NCBI GenBank assembly: GCA_001916965.1
Contig: MNTL01000056.1
Coordinates: forward strand, 1 to 46,862
Reading direction: 5' to 3'
From: Roseburia sp. CAG:10041_57
GTDB taxonomy: Bacteria; Bacillota; Clostridia; Lachnospirales; Lachnospiraceae
DNA length: 46,862 nt
In this document: positions 7,330 through 16,322 of the stretch, in pieces
How the letters are laid out: each line of letters begins with the position of its first letter
How positions within the stretch are numbered: the stretch's first letter is position 1
Notes under the pieces: model-generated
Seen by the model: only the letters and a program-made list of their open reading frames with translations
Database searches by the model: none
What the model was told of the DNA's origin: nothing
Position numbers and translations under genes: made by a program

Positions 7330-9003
7330 CTTTAATGCTGCTGTATGCAATAATTCCTTGGCATTCTCTCTGACAGTATCTGTAATCGTCTCTCCGCCGA
7401 GCATTCTCGCCAATTCTTCCACAACTTCTTCTTGTGGCAGACGGGTGATTCCTGTCTCTGTTTTCTGATTTACTGCCTGTTTGGCTATTCTGTAATGTGC
7501 ATCTGCCATGGCTGCTATCTGTGGTAAATGTGTAATGCAGATAATCTGATGGCTTCTGGATAAGACACCTAATTTCTCTGATACTTTCCAGGCAGTCTTA
7601 CCACTGATTCCTGTATCAATCTCATCAAATATCATAGTTGGAATCCTGTCTCTTGATGCCAGTACAGTCTTAATGGCAAGCATGATACGTGACAGCTCTC
7701 CGCCGCTGGCTACGCTGCCGAGACTCTTCATTGGTTCTCCCGGATTGGTAGATATCATGAATTCTACATCATCATATCCATTAGCAGCATATTCTTCTTT
7801 ATGTCGTACCTGTATCTCGAATTTTACTTCCAGGAAATTCAGGTCTGTCAATGCCTTCACCATATCTCCTGCAAGCTTCTTTGCTTCTTTCTGTCTGATA
7901 GCAGATATCTTACTGCACAGTCTCTCAAGCTCTTCCTTCTGCCTGGCAAGCTTATGCACAAGCTGCTCTCTGTAAGCATCCATATTCTGCAGCTTCTCTA
8001 TACGCTGTGCCTGCTGCTGCTGATATTCCAATACAGCCTCTATTGTTCCACCATATTTTAATTTCAAATGATTTAACAGATTCAGGCGTTCCTGCGTCTG
8101 CGCAAATACTTCACCGTCAAATTCCATATCTGACAGATATTCTGCAATATTTCGGTTAAAATCATTTAAAAGACCATCTATCTGTTCCAGTTCGGTTACG
8201 AGCGACTTCGCATTGTCATCATATTCTTCAATACTGCGCAGCTCTCTCACTGCTCTTCCCACTGCATCAGCCGCCGTCTGATCCTCACCGTCTCCTGTCA
8301 GTTGATAAGCTCTGGAAGCTGCCTCTACAATCTGTCTGCTATTGGACATACGTCGGTAGGAAGTCTCCAGCTCGTCATCTTCCCCAACGTGCAGAACTGC
8401 CTCTGCAATCTCCTGGTATTCAAACTCTGCCAGTGATAACTCCTTTGCACGTAAGCCTTCATCCATTCCAGTCTCTTCAATCTCTTTTTGAAGAGCTGTA
8501 TATGTGTGATATTTCTGCTTCAGATCCTGTTTCAGTCGCGCAAGCTCCTCTCCTGCAAAAGAGTCCAGAATCTCCATATGATTCTTCTTATACAGAAGTG
8601 ACTGGTGCTCATGCTGCCCGTGAATATCGATCAACAACTCGGAAAGTTCCTTTAACTGTCTGGTAGTTGCCGTCTCTCCACCAATCTTACAGATGCTTCT
8701 GTTTGGCTGGATTTTTCTCTGTATAATGATGATTCCATCCTCTTCTACAGGAATCTCCAATTCATGAATCTGTTCCAGCAGTTCCTGATCTGTTACCTGA
8801 AATACCAGCTCGACCAACGCATACTCTGCGCCGTTACGAATCATATCCTTATCCGCTCTGGCGCCCAGCGCAAGATTAATAGAGCCGATAATAATAGATT
8901 TACCAGCTCCAGTCTCACCACTCAGTATATTCAATCCCTCTGCAAAATTGACTTCTGTCTCCTGAATCAGAGCCAGATTCTTCACATGTAAGCTTATCAG
9001 CAT
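7318..9003 (-). CDS. recN: DNA repair protein RecN
   Basis: A 561-residue SMC-like ATPase. Walker A is GETGAGKS (about residues 30-37); the central 150-390 region is predicted coiled coil; the signature VASGGELSRIMLAIK and Walker B TMIFDEIDTGISG lie near residues 435 and 465. RecN acts early in double-strand break repair by homologous recombination. It begins 6 bases after the argR stop, the usual argR-recN order in Firmicutes, and is the last gene of the operon that starts at Asp23. Confidence 0.97.
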   Translation of the reverse strand: MLISLHVKNLALIQETEVNFAEGLNILSGETGAGKSIIIGSINLALGARADKDMIRNGAEYALVELVFQVTDQELLEQIHELEIPVEEDGIIIIQRKIQPNRSICKIGGETATTRQLKELSELLIDIHGQHEHQSLLYKKNHMEILDSFAGEELARLKQDLKQKYHTYTALQKEIEETGMDEGLRAKELSLAEFEYQEIAEAVLHVGEDDELETSYRRMSNSRQIVEAASRAYQLTGDGEDQTAADAVGRAVRELRSIEEYDDNAKSLVTELEQIDGLLNDFNRNIAEYLSDMEFDGEVFAQTQERLNLLNHLKLKYGGTIEAVLEYQQQQAQRIEKLQNMDAYREQLVHKLARQKEELERLCSKISAIRQKEAKKLAGDMVKALTDLNFLEVKFEIQVRHKEEYAANGYDDVEFMISTNPGEPMKSLGSVASGGELSRIMLAIKTVLASRDRIPTMIFDEIDTGISGKTAWKVSEKLGVLSRSHQIICITHLPQIAAMADAHYRIAKQAVNQKTETGITRLPQEEVVEELARMLGGETITDTVRENAKELLHTAALKKEV

Positions 9004-9009
9004 ACTTTG

Positions 9010-9462
9010 TTACCCTTCTAAAATCTCATTGATCTTGTCTATAACTACTTTCGTTTCATCTGTAGATTTGATTGCAGCCATAATTGTATCATCACCTGCA
9101 ATACAGCCTACGATCTCTGGAAATTTCATGGCATCCAGCGCTGCTGCTACTGCCATCGCCATACCCTGTACTGTCTTAATGACAAGAATATTCTGCGCCA
9201 TGTTCATGGATACAAAACCATCACGAAGCACGCGAATATATTTATCCCCCAAATGACTGTCATCATTCTTGAGAATAATATATTTCTGCTTACCATTGCC
9301 TGTTGCAATCTTAGACAATTTCAGTTCACGAATATCTCTGGATACTGTTGCCTGTGTTACTTCAAAGCCTTCTTCTTTCAGATATGCAGCCAGTTCTTCC
9401 TGTGTCTCAATATCATACTTATTGATCAGGTCAACTACTACCTCATGTCTCTGCCTTTTCAT
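9010..9462 (-). CDS. argR: Arginine repressor ArgR
   Basis: A 150-residue protein with an N-terminal winged-helix domain (residues 1-70, including TQEELAAYLKEEGFEVTQATVSRDIRELKLSK) and a C-terminal arginine-binding and hexamerisation domain containing GMAMAVAAALDAMKFPEIVGCIAGDDTI. It controls arginine metabolism in response to arginine. Its place between nadK and recN is conserved in Firmicutes and does not mean these neighbours are arginine-regulated. No arginine biosynthesis genes are in the window. Confidence 0.96.
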   Translation of the reverse strand: MKRQRHEVVVDLINKYDIETQEELAAYLKEEGFEVTQATVSRDIRELKLSKIATGNGKQKYIILKNDDSHLGDKYIRVLRDGFVSMNMAQNILVIKTVQGMAMAVAAALDAMKFPEIVGCIAGDDTIMAAIKSTDETKVVIDKINEILEG

Positions 9463-9478
9463 TCTGTTACCAAACCTT

Positions 9479-10291
9479 TCATACGACTCGCATCTTCTTC
9501 TGCAAGGTATCCAAAAAACTGACCTTGCTGAGCTTCATAATTTTCGTAGCTTTATCAGACCGTATGATTCTGATTTTGTCTCCTTCGTTAAGATTCACCG
9601 GATGTCTGCCATCAAAGCTGGCATCTACTTCCTGTTCCTCATCCTGCTTGAATCTTCCTATCTCTACATCAATTACATCATCCTCGGAAAGAATGATGGT
9701 TCTGTCATTGACAAGTGTATGGGAACAGACCGGTGTCATCAGAATTAATCTCGCCTTGGGCTCTACTATAGGCCCTCCTGCGGATAAATTATATGCTGTA
9801 GAACCAGTAGGCGTAGAGATAATCATACCATCTGCATTATACGTACTTAACAACTGTCCATTAACATAGATATTAAAATTAATCACATGAAGAGCACCTT
9901 TTCTGGTGATAACGATATCGTTAAGGGCAATCATCGGTGCCATACTCTCTCCGGCAATAACAGGAATACCACTTAACATCATTCTGCTCTCTACTTCATA
10001 TTTGTCTGCGATCAGACTATCCAGCGCTGTCTCGATCTGATCCTGCTCGACCTCAGCCAGATACCCCAGTGTTCCCAGATTTACCCCGATCATGGGGATA
10101 TGTCTGCCAAGGTATTCTCCTGCCGCACGAAGCATAGTGCCATCACCGCCCAAAACAATGATACCTTCTACTGTACCATCTACCTGGTCCTTACAGATGC
10201 AGCCACGTTCTTCCAGATAATTGCGTATATAAGCTGTAGTCTCTCCACCTGTATCTTTCAACAGATTTGTATAAATATGAAATATTTTCAT
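9479..10291 (-). CDS. nadK: NAD kinase
   Basis: A 270-residue enzyme that phosphorylates NAD to NADP. The diagnostic GGDGTMLRAA lies near residue 48, followed by GVNLGTLGYLAEV, the NAD-binding NDIVI region and TPTGSTAYNLSAGGPIV. Length and motifs match the family. It lies in the tlyA-nadK-argR-recN block. A 64-base gap before it contains an extended -10 element that could give it extra transcription. Confidence 0.96.
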   Translation of the reverse strand: MKIFHIYTNLLKDTGGETTAYIRNYLEERGCICKDQVDGTVEGIIVLGGDGTMLRAAGEYLGRHIPMIGVNLGTLGYLAEVEQDQIETALDSLIADKYEVESRMMLSGIPVIAGESMAPMIALNDIVITRKGALHVINFNIYVNGQLLSTYNADGMIISTPTGSTAYNLSAGGPIVEPKARLILMTPVCSHTLVNDRTIILSEDDVIDVEIGRFKQDEEQEVDASFDGRHPVNLNEGDKIRIIRSDKATKIMKLSKVSFLDTLQKKMRVV

Positions 10292-10319
10292 CTGTGCTCC
10301 TATGTTAACGTATAGTTTT

Positions 10320-10328
10320 ATTGTATCA
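10320..10328 (-). promoter_or_regulatory. Possible internal promoter (extended -10) before nadK
   Basis: On the minus strand TG-A-TACAAT forms an extended -10 in the 64-base tlyA-nadK gap. No good -35 is found at 16-18 bases, so this is a weak candidate. Confidence 0.3.
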
Positions 10329-10355
10329 TAATTTCAGAAAAATTCTACTAAAACA

Positions 10356-11186
10356 TTAGATATCTAATGTTTTATGTGCATTTTCTACCGTTTGTGCAAT
10401 CAATTGACTATATTCTTCATGAGGAAGTCTTTCATGTTCTCTGGGTTCGGAAGCTTTATATATATGCAATAAATATTCAATATTTCCTTCCGGTCCACGA
10501 ATAGGAGAGAAATCCAGATGCAGAATCTCAAATCCAATGCTGACAGCATAATCCATGACCATCTCAATTACTTCACGATGTACAGACGGTTCTCTGACTA
10601 CACCCTTCTTTCCTACTTTCTCTTTTCCTGCTTCGAACTGTGGTTTGATCAGGCATACCATCTGTGCGTCTGTCTTGAGCAGATTGTATGCCGGTCCCAG
10701 AATTTTGGTCAACGAAATGAAAGATACATCTACAGATGCAAAATCCAGATCATCCTGAATATCCTCTCTGACCATGTATCTGAAGTTTGTCTTTTCCATA
10801 CAGACAACACGTTCATCATTGCGAAGTTTCCATGCCAGCTGTCCGTGTCCAACGTCTACAGAATATACCTTCACTGCGCCATTCTGAAGCATACAATCCG
10901 TGAAGCCTCCTGTAGAAGCGCCAATATCCATGCACACTTTACCTTCCAGCGATATATCAAACTGCTTCATAGCCTTGGCTAACTTGAGTCCGCCTCTGCT
11001 GACATAAGGCAAGGTATTGCCCCTTACCTCGAGATTTGATATTTTGGTCTCGTCGAACATGGCACCTGCCTTGTCCTCTTTCTGGTCATTTACATAGACG
11101 CAGCCTGCCATGATTACTGCTTTTGCCTTTTCCCGTGATTCTGCCAGTCCTCTGCGTACCAGCAGCACGTCCAAACGTTCCTTCAT
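10356..11186 (-). CDS. tlyA: TlyA-family rRNA methyltransferase
   Basis: A 276-residue protein with an N-terminal S4 RNA-binding domain (residues 1-60) and an FtsJ-like Rossmann methyltransferase domain whose SAM motif is DIGASTGGFTDC near residue 82. The catalytic K-D-K-E style residues fit within VDVGHGQLAWKLRND and later SLTKILGPAYNLL. Members methylate the 2'-O of rRNA riboses; mycobacterial TlyA determines capreomycin sensitivity. In Firmicutes it is usually next to dxs and nadK, as here. It has also been called a haemolysin, which is probably a misnomer. Confidence 0.92.
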   Translation of the reverse strand: MKERLDVLLVRRGLAESREKAKAVIMAGCVYVNDQKEDKAGAMFDETKISNLEVRGNTLPYVSRGGLKLAKAMKQFDISLEGKVCMDIGASTGGFTDCMLQNGAVKVYSVDVGHGQLAWKLRNDERVVCMEKTNFRYMVREDIQDDLDFASVDVSFISLTKILGPAYNLLKTDAQMVCLIKPQFEAGKEKVGKKGVVREPSVHREVIEMVMDYAVSIGFEILHLDFSPIRGPEGNIEYLLHIYKASEPREHERLPHEEYSQLIAQTVENAHKTLDI

Positions 11187-11204
11187 TTATCCTTTAGCCT
11201 TTCT

Positions 11205-13067
11205 CTATTGTCCACACAGCACTTCTTCAATTCTTCGCTGTATGGAATAAGCATCTATTCCTACTTCTTCACGTAATATATCTACATTGCCATGTTCCAC
11301 ATACTCATCCGGTATACTAATGGTAAGAAGGCTTCCCTGATATCCGCTTTCATCCAGATATTCTCTGACTTTCTCACCAAAGCCCCCACTGGCTACATTC
11401 TCTTCCATGGTAACGATCAGGGAATGATCTTTCACCGCTTCGTTAAGAATCTCCGTATCAATGGGCTTCACGAATCTGGCATTGATAATACTGCACGCGT
11501 ATCCCTTTAACTGTAATGCTTCTCTGACTGCAAGTGCGGTCTTGACCATGCTGCCAACAGCCACAAGTACGATATCTTTTTCATGATAGATCCACTCACC
11601 CATTCCCAGTATAATGGGTTCACGATGTTCTCTCAAGCCGTCAAATGCCTCTCCTCTTGGATAGCGGAGTGCAATCGGTCCCTGAAAATCAATGGCAAAT
11701 TTCAGCATATCCGACAATTCCCACTTATTCTTAGGAGCCATAATGTGCATATTGGGGATGGAAGAAAGATAAGACAGGTCAAAAATACCCTGATGTGTCT
11801 CACCATCACTTCCTACCAGTCCGGCTCTGTCTATTGCAAAGACAACAGGCAGATTCTGAATACAGACATCATGCAGAATCTGATCATATGCACGTTGCAG
11901 GAAAGATGAGTAAATTGCTACTACCGGTTGTAACCCGCCTGCTGCCAGTCCGGCTGCAAAAGTGACTGCATGCTCTTCTGCAATTCCCACATCAAAGAAC
12001 CTGTCGGGATACATATTGTGAAAGCGCTTCAATCCCGTGCCATCCGGCATTGCTGCTGTAATGGCTACTATCTTATCATTACGGTCTCCCTGCTTACACA
12101 TAACCGTAGAGAATACATCGGTATAATTAGACTTTGTTTTCTGTTTGAGAGGCAGTCCTGTCTCAATATCAAAAGGCTCAGCGCCATGGAATCTTGCCGG
12201 ATGACGTTCCGCCGGGATAAATCCCTTGCCCTTATGGGTAATTACATGAACCAGCACTGCTGATTTCACTCTTTTAGCCTCTTTGAATACTTTCAGCATA
12301 GCAGGAATATTATGGCCATCTACCGGTCCAAGGTAGGTGATTCCCATATCTTCAAAAAACATCCCTGGAATTACCAGCTGTTTTACAGAGCTCTTGGCAC
12401 GACGAATACTCTCTACTATCGGATCACCAATTCTTGTTTCTTTCAGGGAATTATAGATACCTTCCTTCAGATCAAGGTATTTATCAGCCGTTCTGATATT
12501 ATTCAGATATTTGGAGACACCACCCACATTCTCTGAAATAGACATATTATTATCATTTAATACAATAATAAAATTGCTCTTCATACGGGCAGCATTGTTC
12601 AGGGCTTCATATGCCATACCTCCTGTAAGGGAGCCATCTCCAATCACGGAAACTACGGTATGATCCTGATGCATGATATCTCTGGCTTTTACCAGTCCTA
12701 ATCCTGCTGAGATAGAGGTTGAACTGTGTCCTGTATCAAAGCAGTCGCAATCGCTTTCTTTTCGTTTGGGGAATCCGCTCATCCCACCATATTTACGCAG
12801 ATTCTCAAAGCCTGCCTTTCTTCCTGTCAGAATCTTATGTGTATAAGACTGGTGTCCGACGTCCCATACAATCTTGTCCTCTGGAAGATTCAAGCTTAAA
12901 TGAAGCGCCATGGTAAGCTCCACAGCGCCAAGATTGGACCCAAGATGTCCACCGGTAACACTGATCTTATGGATCAGAAATTGTCGAATCTCTTCTGCAA
13001 GCAGATTCCAGTTCTCCGGTGCCACTTTCTTTATATCATTTTCTTTTTCTATCGTCTCTAATATCAT
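11205..13067 (-). CDS. dxs: 1-deoxy-D-xylulose-5-phosphate synthase
   Basis: A 620-residue thiamine diphosphate enzyme that joins pyruvate and glyceraldehyde 3-phosphate, the first step of the MEP isoprenoid pathway. The thiamine motif begins at GDGSLTGGMAYEALNNA (about residue 142), the transketolase central domain contains the catalytic Glu in GIAEEHAVTFAAG, and a C-terminal transketolase domain starts near residue 490. It lies just after ispA, so the first enzyme of the pathway and a prenyl chain synthase are expressed together. Confidence 0.97.
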   Translation of the reverse strand: MILETIEKENDIKKVAPENWNLLAEEIRQFLIHKISVTGGHLGSNLGAVELTMALHLSLNLPEDKIVWDVGHQSYTHKILTGRKAGFENLRKYGGMSGFPKRKESDCDCFDTGHSSTSISAGLGLVKARDIMHQDHTVVSVIGDGSLTGGMAYEALNNAARMKSNFIIVLNDNNMSISENVGGVSKYLNNIRTADKYLDLKEGIYNSLKETRIGDPIVESIRRAKSSVKQLVIPGMFFEDMGITYLGPVDGHNIPAMLKVFKEAKRVKSAVLVHVITHKGKGFIPAERHPARFHGAEPFDIETGLPLKQKTKSNYTDVFSTVMCKQGDRNDKIVAITAAMPDGTGLKRFHNMYPDRFFDVGIAEEHAVTFAAGLAAGGLQPVVAIYSSFLQRAYDQILHDVCIQNLPVVFAIDRAGLVGSDGETHQGIFDLSYLSSIPNMHIMAPKNKWELSDMLKFAIDFQGPIALRYPRGEAFDGLREHREPIILGMGEWIYHEKDIVLVAVGSMVKTALAVREALQLKGYACSIINARFVKPIDTEILNEAVKDHSLIVTMEENVASGGFGEKVREYLDESGYQGSLLTISIPDEYVEHGNVDILREEVGIDAYSIQRRIEEVLCGQ

Positions 13068-13095
13068 CTGATTAGCTCCTTTACAGGTCCTTGCA

Positions 13096-13989
13096 CTATT
13101 TCTCTCTCGTTATCAGACTCGTAACCAATTCCATCAGAAAATCATTGGAATATCCTATGTTGCGAATTGTCTCTATCGCATGTAGGGATAATTCCTGCTG
13201 CTCCTTGCGTGACTCTTCAAGTCCTTTCAGCGTCACATAGGTCGTTTTGTGATTCTTGGCATCACTGCCAATGGGCTTACCCAACATTTCAAGTGTACTG
13301 GTAACATCAAGAATATCATCCTGAATCTGGAATGCTATTCCTATCTCATAAGCTGCTTTCTCTATCTGCGCTATCTCTTCCTGACTGGCACCGGCAAGAA
13401 TTGCTCCTGTCATCATGGCTGCCTCTATCAGTGCTGAAGTCTTATGTGCATGGATGAACATGAGATGCTCTGTCGTTACCTGGTCTCCCAGATCTTCCGC
13501 TTCAATATCGGCTGTCTGCCCGCCGATCATGCCATAGATACCTGCCTTCTGTGCAAGTACAGATAAAGCTCTGGCTTTCTTCTCCAGATCCCCTTCCATG
13601 GTAAAGCTCTTCATGGCTGTCTCAAATGCGTAATTCAATAAGCCATCCCCTGCAAGGATAGCCATTGCTTCGCCATATACCACATGTGTTGTCTTTCTGC
13701 CTCTGCGGTACTCATCATTATCCATTGCAGGAAGATCGTCATGCACCAGTGAATAGGTATGTATCATTTCAATGGCAGCCATAAAAGGCTCAATTTCTCT
13801 GCCTTTTCCGCCAAAGAGCCTGTAAGTCTCTTCCATCAGCATAGGGCGAAGTCTCTTACCGCCTGCAAGTACACTGTAATTCATTGCCGCAATTACAGTC
13901 TTCTGCCAGCCTTCTTCTTTGGGAAGATATTCCTTTAATATAGCTTCTATGTGGTCTACTCTGTCTTTTAATTCCTCTTTAAAATTCAT
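13096..13989 (-). CDS. ispA: Polyprenyl (farnesyl/geranylgeranyl) diphosphate synthase
   Basis: About 297 residues. The first aspartate-rich motif is DDLPAMDND and the second is DDILDVTS, both needed for Mg-diphosphate binding; KRLRP and FQIQDD regions also match. The enzyme condenses IPP with allylic diphosphates, giving precursors for undecaprenyl lipid and quinones. The ATG at 13989 (MNFKEEL) is preferred over 14007 because it fits the family start and has GGTGAG upstream. It overlaps xseB by 11 bases, so translation is coupled. Chain length of the product cannot be decided here. Confidence 0.92.
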   Translation of the reverse strand: MNFKEELKDRVDHIEAILKEYLPKEEGWQKTVIAAMNYSVLAGGKRLRPMLMEETYRLFGGKGREIEPFMAAIEMIHTYSLVHDDLPAMDNDEYRRGRKTTHVVYGEAMAILAGDGLLNYAFETAMKSFTMEGDLEKKARALSVLAQKAGIYGMIGGQTADIEAEDLGDQVTTEHLMFIHAHKTSALIEAAMMTGAILAGASQEEIAQIEKAAYEIGIAFQIQDDILDVTSTLEMLGKPIGSDAKNHKTTYVTLKGLEESRKEQQELSLHAIETIRNIGYSNDFLMELVTSLITREK

Positions 13990-14188
13990 CCAGCTCACCA
14001 TTTTCATTTAATTTGAGTACTTCTTTTTCAACCTTGTCAATCTTACTGTTGCAGGTCTGTACCAGTTTCATGCCTTCTTTATATACCTTAAAAGAATCCT
14101 CCAAAGAAATATCTGCATCCTCCAGCATTTCAATGGATTTTTCCAATTTTTCAAATAACTGTTCAAGGCTCATTTCTTTCGATGCCAT
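13979..14188 (-). CDS. xseB: Exodeoxyribonuclease VII small subunit
   Basis: A 69-residue, helical, acidic protein beginning MASKEMSLEQLFEKLEKSIE, with the SLEDSFKVYKEGMKLV helix typical of XseB. It assembles with XseA to make the nuclease that degrades single-stranded DNA. The ATG at 14188 has GAGGAG upstream and overlaps the end of xseA by 26 bases; an in-frame ATG at 14203 is less likely. Confidence 0.93.
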   Translation of the reverse strand: MASKEMSLEQLFEKLEKSIEMLEDADISLEDSFKVYKEGMKLVQTCNSKIDKVEKEVLKLNENGELDEF

Positions 14189-15389
14189 AGTCGATCTCCT
14201 CAATCTCTAATGCCTTAGCTGATATCCTGCCATTTTGCAGATATATCTGCAGCTCATCTTCCTGCTTCACCTGTCTGATATCATGAATGACCTGCCCTTG
14301 CCTGTTTTCTACAAAAGCATAGCCCTGACTCAGTTTGTCCAAAGGAGATAATCCTCTTAGCTGTTCTATATAAATAGCCAGCCGGTGTTTATTTGATGAC
14401 AGGTTTTGCTTCATCAGATGCTCCAGCTGTTCTTCCAGATTCATCAAATGAGTCCTTTTCTCCTGTATCTGATTAACAGGACTCAGATAACGAAGCTGCA
14501 TCTGATAAGATTCCAGCTGATGTTTTTCTTTTCCAAGCTTATCCTGCATACGAAAAGTCAATGTGTCCCGTACGGCTCTGATTCGCTCCATCAACTGTTC
14601 ATAATCGCATACTGCCAGCTCTGCTGCCGCCGAAGGTGTCGGTGCACGCATATCTGCCACATAGTCTATGATCGTAGTATCTGTCTCATGTCCCACTGCT
14701 GATATAATGGGAATGTGGCAATCAAAGACTGCCTGCGCTACTGCCTCTTCATTAAAAGCCCACAGATCTTCTATGGAGCCGCCGCCTCTTCCTACAATCA
14801 TCGTATCCACACCAAGATGTTCCAGCGCATGAATACCTTTTATAATACTGGCTGCCGCCTGGTCTCCCTGTACAATGGCAGGATAAAGGATAATCTGAAT
14901 ATAGGGATTGCGCCTTTTGGCTATATTAATAATATCCCGGACTGCTGCTCCTGTAGGTGCTGTTACAACGCCCAACGTCTTAATATACTTGGGGATGGGC
15001 TGTTTATACTCTTGGGAGAACATACCCATTTCCGCAAGTTCTTTCTTTAACTGTTCGTATCTTTCATAAAGGAGTCCCGCTCCGTCCAGAATAATATCTT
15101 TTGCATACAGCTGATATTTCCCATCTCTTTCATAGACGTCAACGGCACCGCCAACCACTACTCTTTGCCCTTCCTGTAATCTGAAGGCAAGGCCAGACCG
15201 GTTGCCGGCAAACATAACACATGCTATGGTTCCTTTTTCATCCTTTAGTGTAAAATAAATATGCCCTGATGTATGATATTTACAGTTGCTTATCTCTCCC
15301 TTTACATATACTGAATGTAAGAGATAGTCCTGCGTGAACATATTTTTAATGTATGAATTGATCTGTGCAACTGTATATATGTTACGCAT
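14163..15389 (-). CDS. xseA: Exodeoxyribonuclease VII large subunit
   Basis: A 408-residue protein with an N-terminal OB-fold (residues 1-105, VYVKGEISNCKYHTSGHIYFTLKD), the nuclease core with GVVTAPTGAAVRDI, RGGGSIEDLWAFNEE and SAVGHETDTTIIDYVAD, and a coiled-coil C-terminal half. It is the catalytic subunit of exonuclease VII. The place between nusB and xseB is conserved. Confidence 0.97.
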   Translation of the reverse strand: MRNIYTVAQINSYIKNMFTQDYLLHSVYVKGEISNCKYHTSGHIYFTLKDEKGTIACVMFAGNRSGLAFRLQEGQRVVVGGAVDVYERDGKYQLYAKDIILDGAGLLYERYEQLKKELAEMGMFSQEYKQPIPKYIKTLGVVTAPTGAAVRDIINIAKRRNPYIQIILYPAIVQGDQAAASIIKGIHALEHLGVDTMIVGRGGGSIEDLWAFNEEAVAQAVFDCHIPIISAVGHETDTTIIDYVADMRAPTPSAAAELAVCDYEQLMERIRAVRDTLTFRMQDKLGKEKHQLESYQMQLRYLSPVNQIQEKRTHLMNLEEQLEHLMKQNLSSNKHRLAIYIEQLRGLSPLDKLSQGYAFVENRQGQVIHDIRQVKQEDELQIYLQNGRISAKALEIEEIDYGIERNEP

Positions 15390-15413
15390 ACGAATGCCTT
15401 ACCTTTCCAGCAT

Positions 15414-15812
15414 CTACACGAACTTCGCCAATACGCCGTTTACAAAACCTGCAGATTCTTCCTGTCCGAATTTCTTGGCAATCTCTACTGCTTCGTTGAT
15501 TGCAACACCTGCGGGTACATCTTCATCAAATTTGATCTCATATATGGCAAGACGCAGGATAGTCAGCTCGATCTTACCCATTCTTTCTGTTGTCCAGCCC
15601 TTTGCCTCCTGGTTGATCATACCGTCTATTTCATCGAGCTTCTCCAAAATCTTATTGCTCTTCTCTGAAATATAAGTCTCATCTTCCGGCTTCATATTCA
15701 GTTCATAATCTTCAAAAAACAGCTTCTCCTGTTCAGGCAGCTCTTCCTTATCATAGAACTCTGCTCTGAATATCAATTTAAATATCTGTTCTCTAAGCTC
15801 TCTTCTGCTCAT
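15414..15812 (-). CDS. nusB: Transcription antitermination factor NusB
   Basis: A 132-residue all-helical protein beginning MSRRELREQIFKLIFRAEF and ending in EAVEIAKKFGQEESAGFVNGVLAKF, the usual NusB signature. It binds boxA with NusE and prevents early termination of rRNA transcription. It lies between the Asp23 gene and xseA, as in many Firmicutes. Confidence 0.96.
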   Translation of the reverse strand: MSRRELREQIFKLIFRAEFYDKEELPEQEKLFFEDYELNMKPEDETYISEKSNKILEKLDEIDGMINQEAKGWTTERMGKIELTILRLAIYEIKFDEDVPAGVAINEAVEIAKKFGQEESAGFVNGVLAKFV

Positions 15813-15857
15813 GCAATCTAACGTACCTTTCTCCTGTCCGTAAATTCAGACAGCTCT

Positions 15858-16244
15858 TTATTTATTATCTGCCATTTCGATGCCAACAATGCGGATGTTC
15901 ACATCTGCTACTTCCAGACCTGTCATTGTCTCTATAGCGCTCTTTACCTTCTCCTGAACCTTATTGCAGGTAGCAGGAATGTTATAGCCATATTCCAGAG
16001 TTACAGCAAGATCTGCTGATACTGTCTTATCAAGAATGTCTACTTTAACACCCTTGGTAAGCTTCTTCATTCCTACTTTACCCATTAATTCGTTGGTGAT
16101 GTTACCTGCCATGGCACTTACACCATCTACTTCTGTTGCAGCAAGACTTGCAATCATGGCAACTACATCATTTGCGATCTTAACAGTTCCAAACTCATCT
16201 CCGTTATCTAAAACCAATGTACCTTTTTCCAGTTCTTTTTCCAT
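15858..16244 (-). CDS. Asp23/Gls24 family envelope stress response protein
   Basis: A 128-residue DUF322 protein with the typical VKIANDVVAMIASLAATEVDGVSAMAG and VQEKVKSAIETMTGLEVADVNIRIVGI. Relatives sit at the membrane and respond to cell-wall stress; the copy beside nusB in Clostridia corresponds to the YqhY type and has been linked to fatty-acid synthesis control. It is the first gene of the operon that runs to recN. AGGAGGTCGC lies just before its start. Confidence 0.92.
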   Translation of the reverse strand: MEKELEKGTLVLDNGDEFGTVKIANDVVAMIASLAATEVDGVSAMAGNITNELMGKVGMKKLTKGVKVDILDKTVSADLAVTLEYGYNIPATCNKVQEKVKSAIETMTGLEVADVNIRIVGIEMADNK

Positions 16245-16274
16245 AAGTTGCGACCTCCTGTTTCTTTTCTTATC

Positions 16275-16303
16275 ATTATACCCTTATTTCATGGTTTTGC
16301 CTA
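16275..16303 (-). promoter_or_regulatory. Promoter of the Asp23-nusB-...-recN operon
   Basis: On the minus strand TAGGCA (16298-16303), a 17-base spacer and a perfect TATAAT (16275-16280) lie about 30 bases before the Asp23 gene. The -35 matches four of six consensus bases. The lipoprotein gene ends 20 bases upstream without a clear terminator, so read-through from prfC is also possible. Confidence 0.65.
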
Positions 16304-16322
16304 CTCAAATTATACGGTTTTC

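Noticed and set aside
14979..15050. Other plus-strand frames of 60-115 codons throughout the housekeeping operon
   Set aside because: They lie opposite genes with clear families, lack ribosome sites and have no recognisable domains.
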